A stretch of 32,143 bases of DNA. Source: Candidatus Bathyarchaeota archaeon. GTDB lineage: Archaea > Thermoproteota > Bathyarchaeia > TCS64. Shown piece by piece: positions 24,413 through 31,121 of the stretch. The stretch covers positions 1 through 32,143 of the forward strand of contig PBSW01000028.1 in NCBI GenBank assembly GCA_002726865.1. The letters run 5' to 3'. Made by a program: the position numbers and the translations under genes. The first letter of the stretch is position 1; the number at the start of each line of letters is the position of its first letter. The notes below the pieces were generated by a model. That model did not search any database, had not been told where the DNA came from, and saw nothing but the letters and a program-made list of their open reading frames with translations.

Positions 24413-25243
24413 ATGAATTTTAAGAAGATAACAAAAGATGTCAAAATATCGGCATTGGGCCTAGGCACCTTTGGCATGGGTGAGGGACGAGTAGCTGGTA
24501 TTTCGGATGATGAGAAGGATGTCGAGGCGATTAGGCTCGGCATCGAACTGGGTATTACTCACATCGACACAGCGGAGCGCTACGCTTCAGGCCACTCTGA
24601 GGAGGTAGTCGCCGATGCGATCGAGCCATTCAAAAGGCGAGAACTATTCATTACCACCAAGGTCTGGCACAACCATCTCAGGCATGATGACCTGATAGCT
24701 TCATTGGAGGAAAGTCTCAAGCGTCTCCGACAGGACTATGTGGATCTCTACCTCGTTCACTGGCCCAATCCTGAGGTGTCCTTAGAGGAGACTATGGGCG
24801 CCCTAGAGTATTGCGCCGAGGAAGGATGGACCCGACAGATAGGCGTAAGCAATTTCTCTGCTGAACTAATAGTTGAGGCCCAGTCCCACCTTAAAGAGCA
24901 CACGTTGGTCGCTGACCAAGTCCATTATAGCCTACTGAATCAAGATCCCCGCGACGAGATCCTTCCATATTGCCAGAAGAACAACATTATTCTGATTTCG
25001 TATACGCCGTTGGCTAGGGGCAAGCTTGCGATGCCGGGAAACTCGGTTCTCGACGAATTGGTTGAGAAATATGATAGAACCCACGCTCAGATCTCATTGA
25101 ACTGGCTCATCTCCCAGGAGAATGTCGTTGCTATCCCAAAGGCCTCTAATCCTGTTCACCTTAGGGAAAATCTTGGGGCTGTGGATTGGATGCTGGACAA
25201 AGAGGATTGGCAGAGGTTATCAGAGTCTTTTACTATAGCCTAG
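24413..25243 (+). CDS. Aldo/keto reductase
   Basis: An NAD(P)H-dependent carbonyl reductase of the AKR superfamily (TIM barrel), 276 residues from ATG 24413. That start is chosen because AGGGGGA (24401-24407) precedes it and the family's strand begins with KISALGLGTFGMGEG. The catalytic tetrad is visible: Asp and Tyr in HIDTAERYASGHSEE, Lys in ITTKVWHNHL and His in LYLVHWPNPEVS. Cofactor and late motifs (RQIGVSNFSAEL, ISYTPLARGKLA, AIPKASNPVHLREN) are present. Substrate unknown. It is convergent with the small zinc-ribbon gene. Confidence 0.9.
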   Translation: MNFKKITKDVKISALGLGTFGMGEGRVAGISDDEKDVEAIRLGIELGITHIDTAERYASGHSEEVVADAIEPFKRRELFITTKVWHNHLRHDDLIASLEESLKRLRQDYVDLYLVHWPNPEVSLEETMGALEYCAEEGWTRQIGVSNFSAELIVEAQSHLKEHTLVADQVHYSLLNQDPRDEILPYCQKNNIILISYTPLARGKLAMPGNSVLDELVEKYDRTHAQISLNWLISQENVVAIPKASNPVHLRENLGAVDWMLDKEDWQRLSESFTIA

Positions 25244-25278
25244 AACTCTTTCGGTGTACGGCTGACCTTATTTTATTT

Positions 25279-25455
25279 TTACCTGACTTGTCCTTCTATG
25301 CCACAGCAACTACATACTATGAATCCGTCTTGGAGCTTTTTCTCGATGAACGCCTTACACTCCTCAACCTTGAGGAAAAGGGGTTGCCCGCACTCATAGC
25401 ATAGTGATTCATCGAAGCCTGTCTCGCTCATCAGATGACAGAATGAATGGCCCAT
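25279..25455 (-). CDS. Small zinc-ribbon protein (58 aa)
   Basis: The ATG at 25455 gives a 58-residue protein with two Cys pairs, CYECGQPLF and CSCCGIEGQ, spaced by FLKVEECKAFIEKKLQDGF. It is a compact zinc-ribbon. AGATTATAGC at 25481-25490 lies 26-35 bases upstream, so the mRNA is probably leaderless from this ATG; an in-frame ATG eight codons on is the alternative. Such ribbons serve as RNA/DNA-binding or assembly modules; nothing more specific can be said. Confidence 0.6.
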   Translation of the reverse strand: MGHSFCHLMSETGFDESLCYECGQPLFLKVEECKAFIEKKLQDGFIVCSCCGIEGQVR

Positions 25456-25476
25456 AGATATACCTTTCGACTATTC

Positions 25477-25698
25477 TTAGGCTATAATCTTCTGATATAT
25501 CCTTGAAACAGGTAGCGCGTGCAGAGGGAAGTCCAACACCATTTTACCCAATATGATGTGTATAGAGGACTCAAAGGGGACTCCGTTTATGAGACCCAGA
25601 GAGTGAGAGGTCCATACATTGAAGCCCAGCTGGATCCTCGCACATCCCTTTTTAGTCTCCTGGCACTTCTTTAGAATCCTGAGATGATCGGCGTACAC
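25477..25698 (-). CDS. Uncertain ORF opposite the speD-like start (73 aa)
   Basis: A GTG-started frame reading DHLRILKKCQETKKGCARIQ, then LGFNVWTSHSLGLINGVPFE and SSIHIILGKMVLDFPLHALP. The text is protein-like, but its first codons overlap the start of the SpeD-like gene on the other strand and a TAA immediately precedes it. It may be the remnant of a longer gene or a chance frame. No family recognised. Confidence 0.3.
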   Translation of the reverse strand: MYADHLRILKKCQETKKGCARIQLGFNVWTSHSLGLINGVPFESSIHIILGKMVLDFPLHALPVSRIYQKIIA

Positions 25699-26022
25699 TT
25701 AATCATAGACGGCGTCCTCCATCACAGGGTCGATAAGGAGGTAGGCATACGCATCCTTACGGAACTCCCCGCTCTGATTGGGATGAAGATCCTGGCCGGA
25801 CCCCTAGTTGTCGAAGGATTACCGGAGAACCCAGGGTGGACTGGCTTTGTAATCATCGATAAGTCCCACATTGCGATCCACACCTTCCACGACGGTAACG
25901 GTGTCTGCATCGACGTCTTCTCATGCAAAACCTTTAACGAGGAAGTTGTTTCTTGCTATCTCAAAAAGCATCTTCCCTTGAAGAAGGTGAAATCCCAAGT
26001 GCTGGAAAGGTCAGAGAAATGA
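25684..26022 (+). CDS. SpeD-like pyruvoyl-dependent decarboxylase (AdoMet decarboxylase family)
   Basis: A 112-residue protein of the prokaryotic S-adenosylmethionine decarboxylase family, proenzymes that self-cleave at a Ser to form a pyruvoyl cofactor. The core is intact: Ser61 (cleavage/pyruvoyl), His66 and Cys81 within SHIAIHTFHDGNGVCIDVFSC, at the family's usual spacing. The residue before the Ser, nearly always Glu, is Lys60 (DKSH), so cleavage would be Lys-Ser if it occurs. The usual W-P-E after the His is F-H-D. Relatives with changed residues are known to decarboxylate other amino acids. It starts 416 bases before mfnB on the same strand, with 77 bases between the two genes, so a role as amine supplier to that pathway can be asked. 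Activity is unproven. Confidence 0.78.
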   Translation: MIGVHLIIDGVLHHRVDKEVGIRILTELPALIGMKILAGPLVVEGLPENPGWTGFVIIDKSHIAIHTFHDGNGVCIDVFSCKTFNEEVVSCYLKKHLPLKKVKSQVLERSEK

Positions 26023-26099
26023 TGCAATCGCCTCATAGATACAAGATGCAAACCTCTTAAACGTGCAACTAGATCGTTCCCCACGTGATCGGTTAACCC

Positions 26100-26831
26100 A
26101 TGAAGCTACTAGTGAGCGTGAAGAACATTATTGAGGCCCAGGAGGCGGTCCAAGGTGGCGGCCATATCATTGATGTTAAAAACCCAGACGAGGGGGCCTT
26201 GGGAGCAAATTTCCCTTGGGTCATCAAACAGATCAGGAAAGTGGTCCCAAACGAGATAAAGGTGAGCGCTACCATCGGGGATCTCCCCAACCTCCCCGGG
26301 GCATCCTCATTAGCAGCCCTCGGAGCAACTGTATCAGGGGCCGACTATATCAAGGCAAGTTTCTTCGGAGTGAAGACCCCATCTGAGGCCGCATTTTTAA
26401 TAGGAGAGGTCTGCAGGGCCGCCAAAGAGTATTGCGAATCTACAAAGGTGATCGCTGCAGGCTACGCTGACTACGAAAAGATCGGGTGTCTAAGTCCCTT
26501 AGAGGTTCCAGCGTTGGCCCACGGAGCTGGAGCTGATGGAGTGATGATCGACGTTAACGTTAAGACCCACGGAGGTCTCTTTGATCTCCTATCAGTTGAC
26601 GAGTTGAGGGGGTTCGTTGAAGAGTCGCATGGACTCGGTTTGACGGTTTCCCTAGCTGGATCCCTGGACCGGAAAGACTTGGGAGAAGTATTTGACCTCG
26701 GAGCTGATATAGTGGGGGTTAGGAAGGCGGTCTGTGGTGACAAGGATCGTCTGAGAGGCGCCGTTTACAGGGAGGCAGTGAGAGAGCTTGTGGAGGAGAT
26801 CCGCTGCCTTCAAGGTTCAATTAAGCTCTGA
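26100..26831 (+). CDS. mfnB: (5-formylfuran-3-yl)methyl phosphate synthase
   Basis: MfnB makes the furan ring of methanofuran from two glyceraldehyde-3-phosphates. The 243-residue TIM-barrel protein (DUF556) has the catalytic residues at the numbering I recall for the Methanocaldococcus enzyme: Asp25 and Lys27 (IIDVKNPDEGALGAN), Lys85 (YIKASFFG), Asp151 and Lys155 (MIDVNVKTHGG). It ends 11 bases inside the convergent mfnE gene. The presence of mfnE and mfnF on the other side supports the assignment. mfnA, mfnC and mfnD are not in this window. Confidence 0.95.
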   Translation: MKLLVSVKNIIEAQEAVQGGGHIIDVKNPDEGALGANFPWVIKQIRKVVPNEIKVSATIGDLPNLPGASSLAALGATVSGADYIKASFFGVKTPSEAAFLIGEVCRAAKEYCESTKVIAAGYADYEKIGCLSPLEVPALAHGAGADGVMIDVNVKTHGGLFDLLSVDELRGFVEESHGLGLTVSLAGSLDRKDLGEVFDLGADIVGVRKAVCGDKDRLRGAVYREAVRELVEEIRCLQGSIKL

Positions 26832-27489
26832 TCTGCGTGCACCTAGGTAGCTCATTTTCAAGTATTTTCCGGACTCTCTCAGGATACCTCCCGTTAACGA
26901 CATAACAGTCCAGCCGCTGCTCTGAGACGATCCTGGGCAGATATGTATCCACACTGGTTCTGATGTTTTGTGTTAAGAGCTCGGCTGCAGAAATTTCCTC
27001 GATGAGCTCTGCCCTGGAGTCATCTTTTGGATCCCTAGTGTAGACACCATCCACATTGGTTACCAGTATAAGCTTCCTTGAGAGCAGCTCTCCAGCTATG
27101 TAAGCGGTTATTGAGTCTGAGGTTACCACCCACGAGTGTGGCAAAGGGTTCGCCCGGAACATCAGCCTTGATGGTAGGAGTATGGGTAGTAGCCCTGCCT
27201 TTGAATGCATCTTAGCCCCTTCCAGCGTACAGGTAGTCTGGGAGTTCGGGGTTAGGCTAGACAGTAGAATTCCATACTGGTCCATGGCGAGAATTGCCAA
27301 GTTGTGAGCGATGGTGCCTTTGAGATGATATCGTTCATCCAGTTCCCTCACAACATCGGCGAACCTTCCTCCCCCAGGCACAGCGGAAATTCTGTGTGTG
27401 CCCGCCACCTTGCCAAGTTCCAAGCATAGGGCTCTTAATTTTGCCGGTTCCTCGGCCAAGCTTCCCCCGATCTTTACTGTGGCATCCAT
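26821..27489 (-). CDS. mfnE: [5-(aminomethyl)furan-3-yl]methyl phosphate kinase
   Basis: MfnE phosphorylates aminomethylfuran phosphate to the diphosphate used for condensation with tyramine derivatives. The 222-residue protein is an amino-acid-kinase-fold enzyme: ATVKIGGSL at the N-terminus, SAVPGGGRFADVVREL, PHSWVVTSDSITAYIAGELL and LILVTNVDGVYTRDPKDD. The ATG lies within the end of mfnF (16-base overlap) on the same strand, so the two are coupled. Its 3' end overlaps convergent mfnB by 11 bases. The assignment is by motif and cluster. Confidence 0.9.
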   Translation of the reverse strand: MDATVKIGGSLAEEPAKLRALCLELGKVAGTHRISAVPGGGRFADVVRELDERYHLKGTIAHNLAILAMDQYGILLSSLTPNSQTTCTLEGAKMHSKAGLLPILLPSRLMFRANPLPHSWVVTSDSITAYIAGELLSRKLILVTNVDGVYTRDPKDDSRAELIEEISAAELLTQNIRTSVDTYLPRIVSEQRLDCYVVNGRYPERVRKILENELPRCTQIRA

Positions 27490-28553
27490 TGTACAGTCAT
27501 TCCCTCGAGTCTGCTGGCTGCCATAAGGGCGACGCCGACCGAAGGGGAGACTAGAGCCGCATCGGCACCCATTACGTCACCAAGGTCGACGATCTCTTGG
27601 AACCCGACTTTCTGAGCCGCGGCCTTCGCTAGAAACTCTCTGCCCATCCCTGTCACTACAACTGGGGGCTCATGTTCATAATTAGTTTTCAATCTAGCTC
27701 TAACCTGCTCCAACCCCTCCCCCACCTGTTCAATCTGTCTATTGTAAACTTGGTTAGCTACGTCAACTATCTCTCGCTCGCTGAGCATCTCGATATCGGC
27801 GCAGATAACCCTGGCGAGCCGTGCCATAGCCTCACACCTTGTCACATCTCTTCCGTCCGCAGTTTCCACGGTGTAGTCTCCCTTTCTAATGTTCCTTAGG
27901 ATGAGGTGAACATCTCCCGACTGGGCGAAGAGCTCAGAGGAAACTCTTGCCTTACCGCCTCGAATCTTTATGGAGTCCACTATGGACGCAACGTTGGTCC
28001 GCAGAGAGCCTGTGTACACGAGCTCCCCGGTCATAAGCTTCTCTAGGTCGTTCCTCCCTTTTGCGGCAATCTCCCCGTCGACTATGGGGATGATACTAGT
28101 AGAGGTGCTCCCAATATCAACCACGATGCAATCTCTAATTCTCTGGGAAACCATCCAACCTGTTGCAACCCAGTTGGCCGCAGCGACCGCTAGAGGATCA
28201 CTCCTTGCCGCCTCCAAGCTCCTTAATTTAGCGTTAACGTCCAGTACAAAACAGGGGATACCGTTGAGGATCTGCTCAATAGATCCCAAGATATGGTTGA
28301 CGCCCTCCCTTTTCGTCCTGTAGGCATCAGACAGCTCGGCGGTCATTGTCAGACTGACACCGTCAAGTCTAGAGGGTCCCCTAAGTTGTTTTAAAAGCCC
28401 ATCCAACATAACCGGGAGTTGATCCAAGGACCTTTTCCAGATGGGGAAATACTGAGAAGCGGTTTTGCCCTTAACTACTAAGTCTCCATCAGTTTCCACA
28501 TAGGCGGCCTTGGTGTTTACGCCCCCTACGTCGAAACCGAGGATATTCACCAT
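27474..28553 (-). CDS. mfnF: Methanofuran core synthase MfnF (hydantoinase/oxoprolinase-fold)
   Basis: MfnF joins the furan diphosphate with gamma-glutamyltyramine to build the methanofuran core. The 359-residue protein has the actin-like ATPase signatures of this branch: ILGFDVGGVNTKAAYVETDG, LTMTAELSDAY, DCIVVDIGSTSTSIIPIVDG, ELVYTGSLRTNVASIV, and VVVTGMGREFLAKAA. It is divergent from the HisA-like gene over 77 bases that carry the promoter(s). The minus-strand AT-rich GATAAAAAGC lies about 45 bases upstream of its ATG, and AGGACTCC about 10 upstream. Confidence 0.93.
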   Translation of the reverse strand: MVNILGFDVGGVNTKAAYVETDGDLVVKGKTASQYFPIWKRSLDQLPVMLDGLLKQLRGPSRLDGVSLTMTAELSDAYRTKREGVNHILGSIEQILNGIPCFVLDVNAKLRSLEAARSDPLAVAAANWVATGWMVSQRIRDCIVVDIGSTSTSIIPIVDGEIAAKGRNDLEKLMTGELVYTGSLRTNVASIVDSIKIRGGKARVSSELFAQSGDVHLILRNIRKGDYTVETADGRDVTRCEAMARLARVICADIEMLSEREIVDVANQVYNRQIEQVGEGLEQVRARLKTNYEHEPPVVVTGMGREFLAKAAAQKVGFQEIVDLGDVMGADAALVSPSVGVALMAASRLEGMTVQWMPQ

Positions 28554-28591
28554 TTCAGGAGTCCTCTGAACCTAGAGCGGAAAGGTTCAAG

Positions 28592-28600
28592 CTTTTTATC
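28592..28600 (+). promoter_or_regulatory. TATA-like box between mfnF and the HisA-like gene
   Basis: CTTTTTATC lies 31-39 bases before the ATG at 28631, and GATAAAAAGC on the other strand faces mfnF. One AT box may serve both divergent genes. Confidence 0.4.
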
Positions 28601-28630
28601 AAGTAGCACAGAGATTCTGCATCTGGAAAG

Positions 28631-29368
28631 ATGCCAATGAAGATCATACCAGTACTGGATCTCTTGAACGGCATTGCTGTTCATGCTATGCACGGAGACA
28701 GAAATAAATATCGGCCTCTTAATAGCATCCTCTGGTCCTCACCCGATCCCCTAGAGCTCTCCAAGGTCTTCGCCTCACAGGGATTTCACGAGCTCTACGT
28801 GGCGGACCTTGATTCCATATTAGGGAACAAAGAGGACTTTTCCGTGCTTTCCCGGATCTGCTCGGAAACTGAACTTTCCCTTATGGTAGATGCTGGAATT
28901 AACGATCTCGGGAAGGCTGAGAGGGTACTTGAAGCAGGGGCGTCTACAATAATCATCGGGACTGAGACTCTCACCGGCCTCGGCTTTGTGGGGGAAGCGA
29001 TTAAGGCTCTGGGTGAGGATCGAGTGATAGTGAGCATCGATCTGAAAGGGGGAGAATTATTGAGCAAATCCGAAAAGATACGCTCCATGACCCCACCACG
29101 TCTGGTGAAGGCTCTCGAGGAGCTTGGAGTCACCAATATTATTGTTCTCGATCTGGCGAGGGTGGGCTCGGAGCAAGGGATCAATATGGGGGTCATCGTG
29201 GATATCTTAGAGGAGACTAGGATTGGTGTGATGACTGGAGGAGGTATACGGGGCATCGAGGATCTAGAGAAGGTGAGTAGCCTCGGAGTGTCCGGTGTGC
29301 TCATCGCGACAATCCTACATACTGGAAAACTCACAGTAGCTGATTTGGTGTCGAAAGGGTTTCTATGA
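28631..29368 (+). CDS. HisA/HisF-related TIM-barrel protein of the methanofuran region
   Basis: A 245-residue (beta-alpha)8 protein resembling HisA: KIIPVLDLLNGIAVHAMHGD (N-terminal Asp as in HisA), LYVADLDSILG, LMVDAGINDLGKAERVLEAG, IVSIDLKGGELLSKSEK and IGVMTGGGIRGIEDLEKVSS with a second phosphate-binding end. This is the hisA/hisF-related family (TIGR00734) that accompanies methanofuran and methanopterin genes in methanogens and methylotrophs; its reaction is not known. No other his gene is near, which argues against histidine synthesis. Start: ATG 28631 or the ATG two codons on. Confidence 0.82.
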   Translation: MPMKIIPVLDLLNGIAVHAMHGDRNKYRPLNSILWSSPDPLELSKVFASQGFHELYVADLDSILGNKEDFSVLSRICSETELSLMVDAGINDLGKAERVLEAGASTIIIGTETLTGLGFVGEAIKALGEDRVIVSIDLKGGELLSKSEKIRSMTPPRLVKALEELGVTNIIVLDLARVGSEQGINMGVIVDILEETRIGVMTGGGIRGIEDLEKVSSLGVSGVLIATILHTGKLTVADLVSKGFL

Positions 29369-29534
29369 TCTTATGCTGTAAGTATGTTCCTTGGCTAAAT
29401 GTATGGTAACTTTTGATCGGGTTAAATGAAATTTTAGAGATGAAAAGACCTGGAACACTCGTTAAGGGGCCTTCCGAGCACGAGGGAATCTAACTCCTGC
29501 AAAGAAATTTGGAGATAAAGCTATGAAGGAGAAT

Positions 29535-29621
29535 TCATTTAGATGCCCGTTTTTCCTTGCGCTTTTTTCTTTTCTCCGCTCTCTCTTTTTTAGTCAGAGG
29601 CTTCTTTTTTGCACTACGCAT
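29535..29621 (-). CDS. Very basic 28-residue ORF
   Basis: ATG 29621 gives MRSAKKKPLTKKERAEKRKK then RKEKRASK and TGA: about 60% Lys/Arg, one helix. It might be a nucleic-acid- or ribosome-associated peptide, or a chance A-rich frame. An upstream TTG or GTG could lengthen it by a few codons. Confidence 0.3.
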   Translation of the reverse strand: MRSAKKKPLTKKERAEKRKKRKEKRASK

Positions 29622-29707
29622 ACCCACTTTAATCGCCAATAGATAGAATACCTTCAATAGTACATAAATTTATCAATTGACGAATACCTGAATCTCGCAT
29701 ATCAAGA

Positions 29708-29718
29708 TATTTTATAAT
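29708..29718 (+). promoter_or_regulatory. TATA-like box before the small ORF/methyltransferase genes
   Basis: TATTTTATAAT lies about 50-60 bases before the ATG at 29768, leaving a leader long enough for the GGAGG at about 29758-29762. Confidence 0.45.
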
Positions 29719-29767
29719 TATGTTGAAATAAATCACTTGCGTAGAAAGAAGTTCTACGGAGGATTAC

Positions 29768-29869
29768 ATGGGTAGAAGGATAAAAGAACAACGAAAAAAA
29801 GTATTAAAAGAACGAGACCTAGAAGCTCAGATGGTTCAATCCCTGCTTTCACTATTTGGCCCGGATTAA
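29768..29869 (+). CDS. Small basic ORF (33 aa) with strong ribosome site
   Basis: GGAGG sits five bases before ATG 29768. The peptide reads MGRRIKEQRKKVLKERDLEA then QMVQSLLSLFGPD and TAA, one amphipathic helix. The stop overlaps another ATG (TAATG), which opens a 41-codon frame running into the methyltransferase start. The strong ribosome site and coupling favour real translation, possibly as the leader ORF of the methyltransferase transcript. No family recognised. Confidence 0.5.
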   Translation: MGRRIKEQRKKVLKERDLEAQMVQSLLSLFGPD

Positions 29870-29994
29870 TGAAAAAAGCTTACGTCGTTCATTATGGTGA
29901 AAAACTATTTTATTGTATCTTCGTAGTATCAACAGCATCCAATGGTAAACGCTATATTGAAATGGGCAGGTGGAAAACGAAAGCGCATCCCTGA
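29869..29994 (+). CDS. Short ORF between the basic peptide and the methyltransferase (41 aa), doubtful
   Basis: ATG 29869 overlaps the previous stop and reads MKKAYVVHYGEKLFYCIFVV then STASNGKRYIEMGRWKTKA. Its last third overlaps the methyltransferase start in another frame. The first half could be a true small protein; the overlap makes it uncertain. Confidence 0.25.
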   Translation: MKKAYVVHYGEKLFYCIFVVSTASNGKRYIEMGRWKTKAHP

Positions 29995-30808
29995 CATTAT
30001 TGATTTATTTCCTTCGGATTATAACGAAAGAACATATCATGAACCATTTGTCGGAGGCGGAGCTGTTTTCTTCCATATAACACCCAAGACAGGCTCAATT
30101 AACGACATAATATCTAGATTAATTAATTTCTACATTGTTGTTAGAGATAAACCAGAGGAGCTAATATCTCAAGCTCAACAATATCCCCACGAAAAAGATG
30201 TTTTCTACAAACTCCGTGACCATCTAAATCAGGGGAAGCTCACAGATGTAGAGGCGGCTGCACTTTTTCTATATTTTAACAAAACCGCTTTTAATGGATT
30301 ATACCGTGTGAATTCAAAAGGAGAATTTAACGTACCTTTTGGGACACATAACAATCCAACAATAGTGCCTAAAGACCGAATCCGAGCAGCAAGTCATGTA
30401 TTAAAGAACGTTGAAATCTTAAACAGAGATTTCTCATACATTGTAGAATATTCGGAACCAGGAGATTTATGCTATTTCGATCCACCTTATGCACCAGTGG
30501 GTAATACCTCATATTTCACAGCATATTCTTCAAAGGGATTCAATTTCCTAGAGCAAATAAGACTCAGAGATGTATGTATTGAATTAGATTCGAAAGGCGT
30601 CTTGTTTATCCTGAGTAATTCTTATGTTGACCCCATAATCAAGATTTATCAAGAGATTAATAATTTCAAGATGTTTACAGTTCAAGCAAAGCGAGTCATT
30701 AGCTCAAAAGCGTCTACAAGAGGCCCCATTAAGGAAATTCTGGTGACAAACATTCCTCAAAATCTATCTCAAAATTCTGATAATTTAGATCGCTTGCTTG
30801 AAAACTAA
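29942..30808 (+). CDS. DNA adenine-N6 methyltransferase (Dam/class D12)
   Basis: A 288-residue Dam-family (D12, alpha-class) enzyme that transfers methyl from AdoMet to adenine N6. Motifs: AdoMet site LKWAGGKRKRIPDII, motif HEPFVGGGAVFFHI, KTAFNGLYRVNSKGEFNVPF, the catalytic DPPY in DLCYFDPPYAPVGN and a C-terminal ISSKASTRGPIKEILVTN. Length is normal for Dam. The gene is much AT-richer than the housekeeping genes and no restriction endonuclease is beside it, so it is an orphan, perhaps acquired. The GATC specificity of classical Dam cannot be assumed. Confidence 0.92.
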   Translation: MVNAILKWAGGKRKRIPDIIDLFPSDYNERTYHEPFVGGGAVFFHITPKTGSINDIISRLINFYIVVRDKPEELISQAQQYPHEKDVFYKLRDHLNQGKLTDVEAAALFLYFNKTAFNGLYRVNSKGEFNVPFGTHNNPTIVPKDRIRAASHVLKNVEILNRDFSYIVEYSEPGDLCYFDPPYAPVGNTSYFTAYSSKGFNFLEQIRLRDVCIELDSKGVLFILSNSYVDPIIKIYQEINNFKMFTVQAKRVISSKASTRGPIKEILVTNIPQNLSQNSDNLDRLLEN

Positions 30809-31049
30809 GAAATAAGTGTGCATAATCACTGAACAAGGTCTATCGTTTACTTGAAACGCTGTTAGTGAGACATTGATCAACGGGGAAGCATTGGTGCTGG
30901 CGAAATATCTTCGCTGAAAGACCAACCCGGACGCCTAGAATCACAGCCGCGTAGCGTGCATAGTAGCGTAAGGTTAGTCTCTGAAGATGGCGAGGAAATC
31001 CTATGCCTTAAGTTTTAATAAAGGTGCATTGAAAATATGATTAATGTTA
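30809..31049. other. Non-coding stretch, possible relic of an IS605/TnpB-type element end
   Basis: No ORF. From about 30880 the text (GAAAGACCAACCCGGACGCC, GGTTAGTCTCTGAAGATGGC, then ATCCTATGCC) is GC-richer than its surroundings and reminds me of the 3' ends of archaeal tnpB elements, which finish with a GCCCCATGCCTTCAGGCAT-like hairpin. Translation gives only short pieces (ERPTRTPRITAA). It contains a small stem GCGAA/TTCGC. This is recall of a pattern, not an alignment; a structured RNA is an alternative. Confidence 0.25.
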
Positions 31050-31080
31050 CGCGCTTGCTTTTATTATTGAAGCTAGCGCG
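31050..31080. terminator. Hairpin between the methyltransferase and the S9 peptidase
   Basis: CGCGCTTGCTT and AAGCTAGCGCG form an 11-base stem with one mismatch around a 9-base loop TTATTATTG. On the plus strand T-rich text (ATATTTTATTTTG) follows. It stands between convergent genes and could end both transcripts. Confidence 0.5.
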
Positions 31081-31121
31081 CGCATATTTTATTTTGTTAT
31101 AAAAAAAAGGAAAATGAATAT

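Noticed and set aside
28631..29368. Histidine biosynthesis gene hisA
   Set aside because: No other his gene is nearby and the context is methanofuran synthesis; the HisA/HisF-related family is a better fit.
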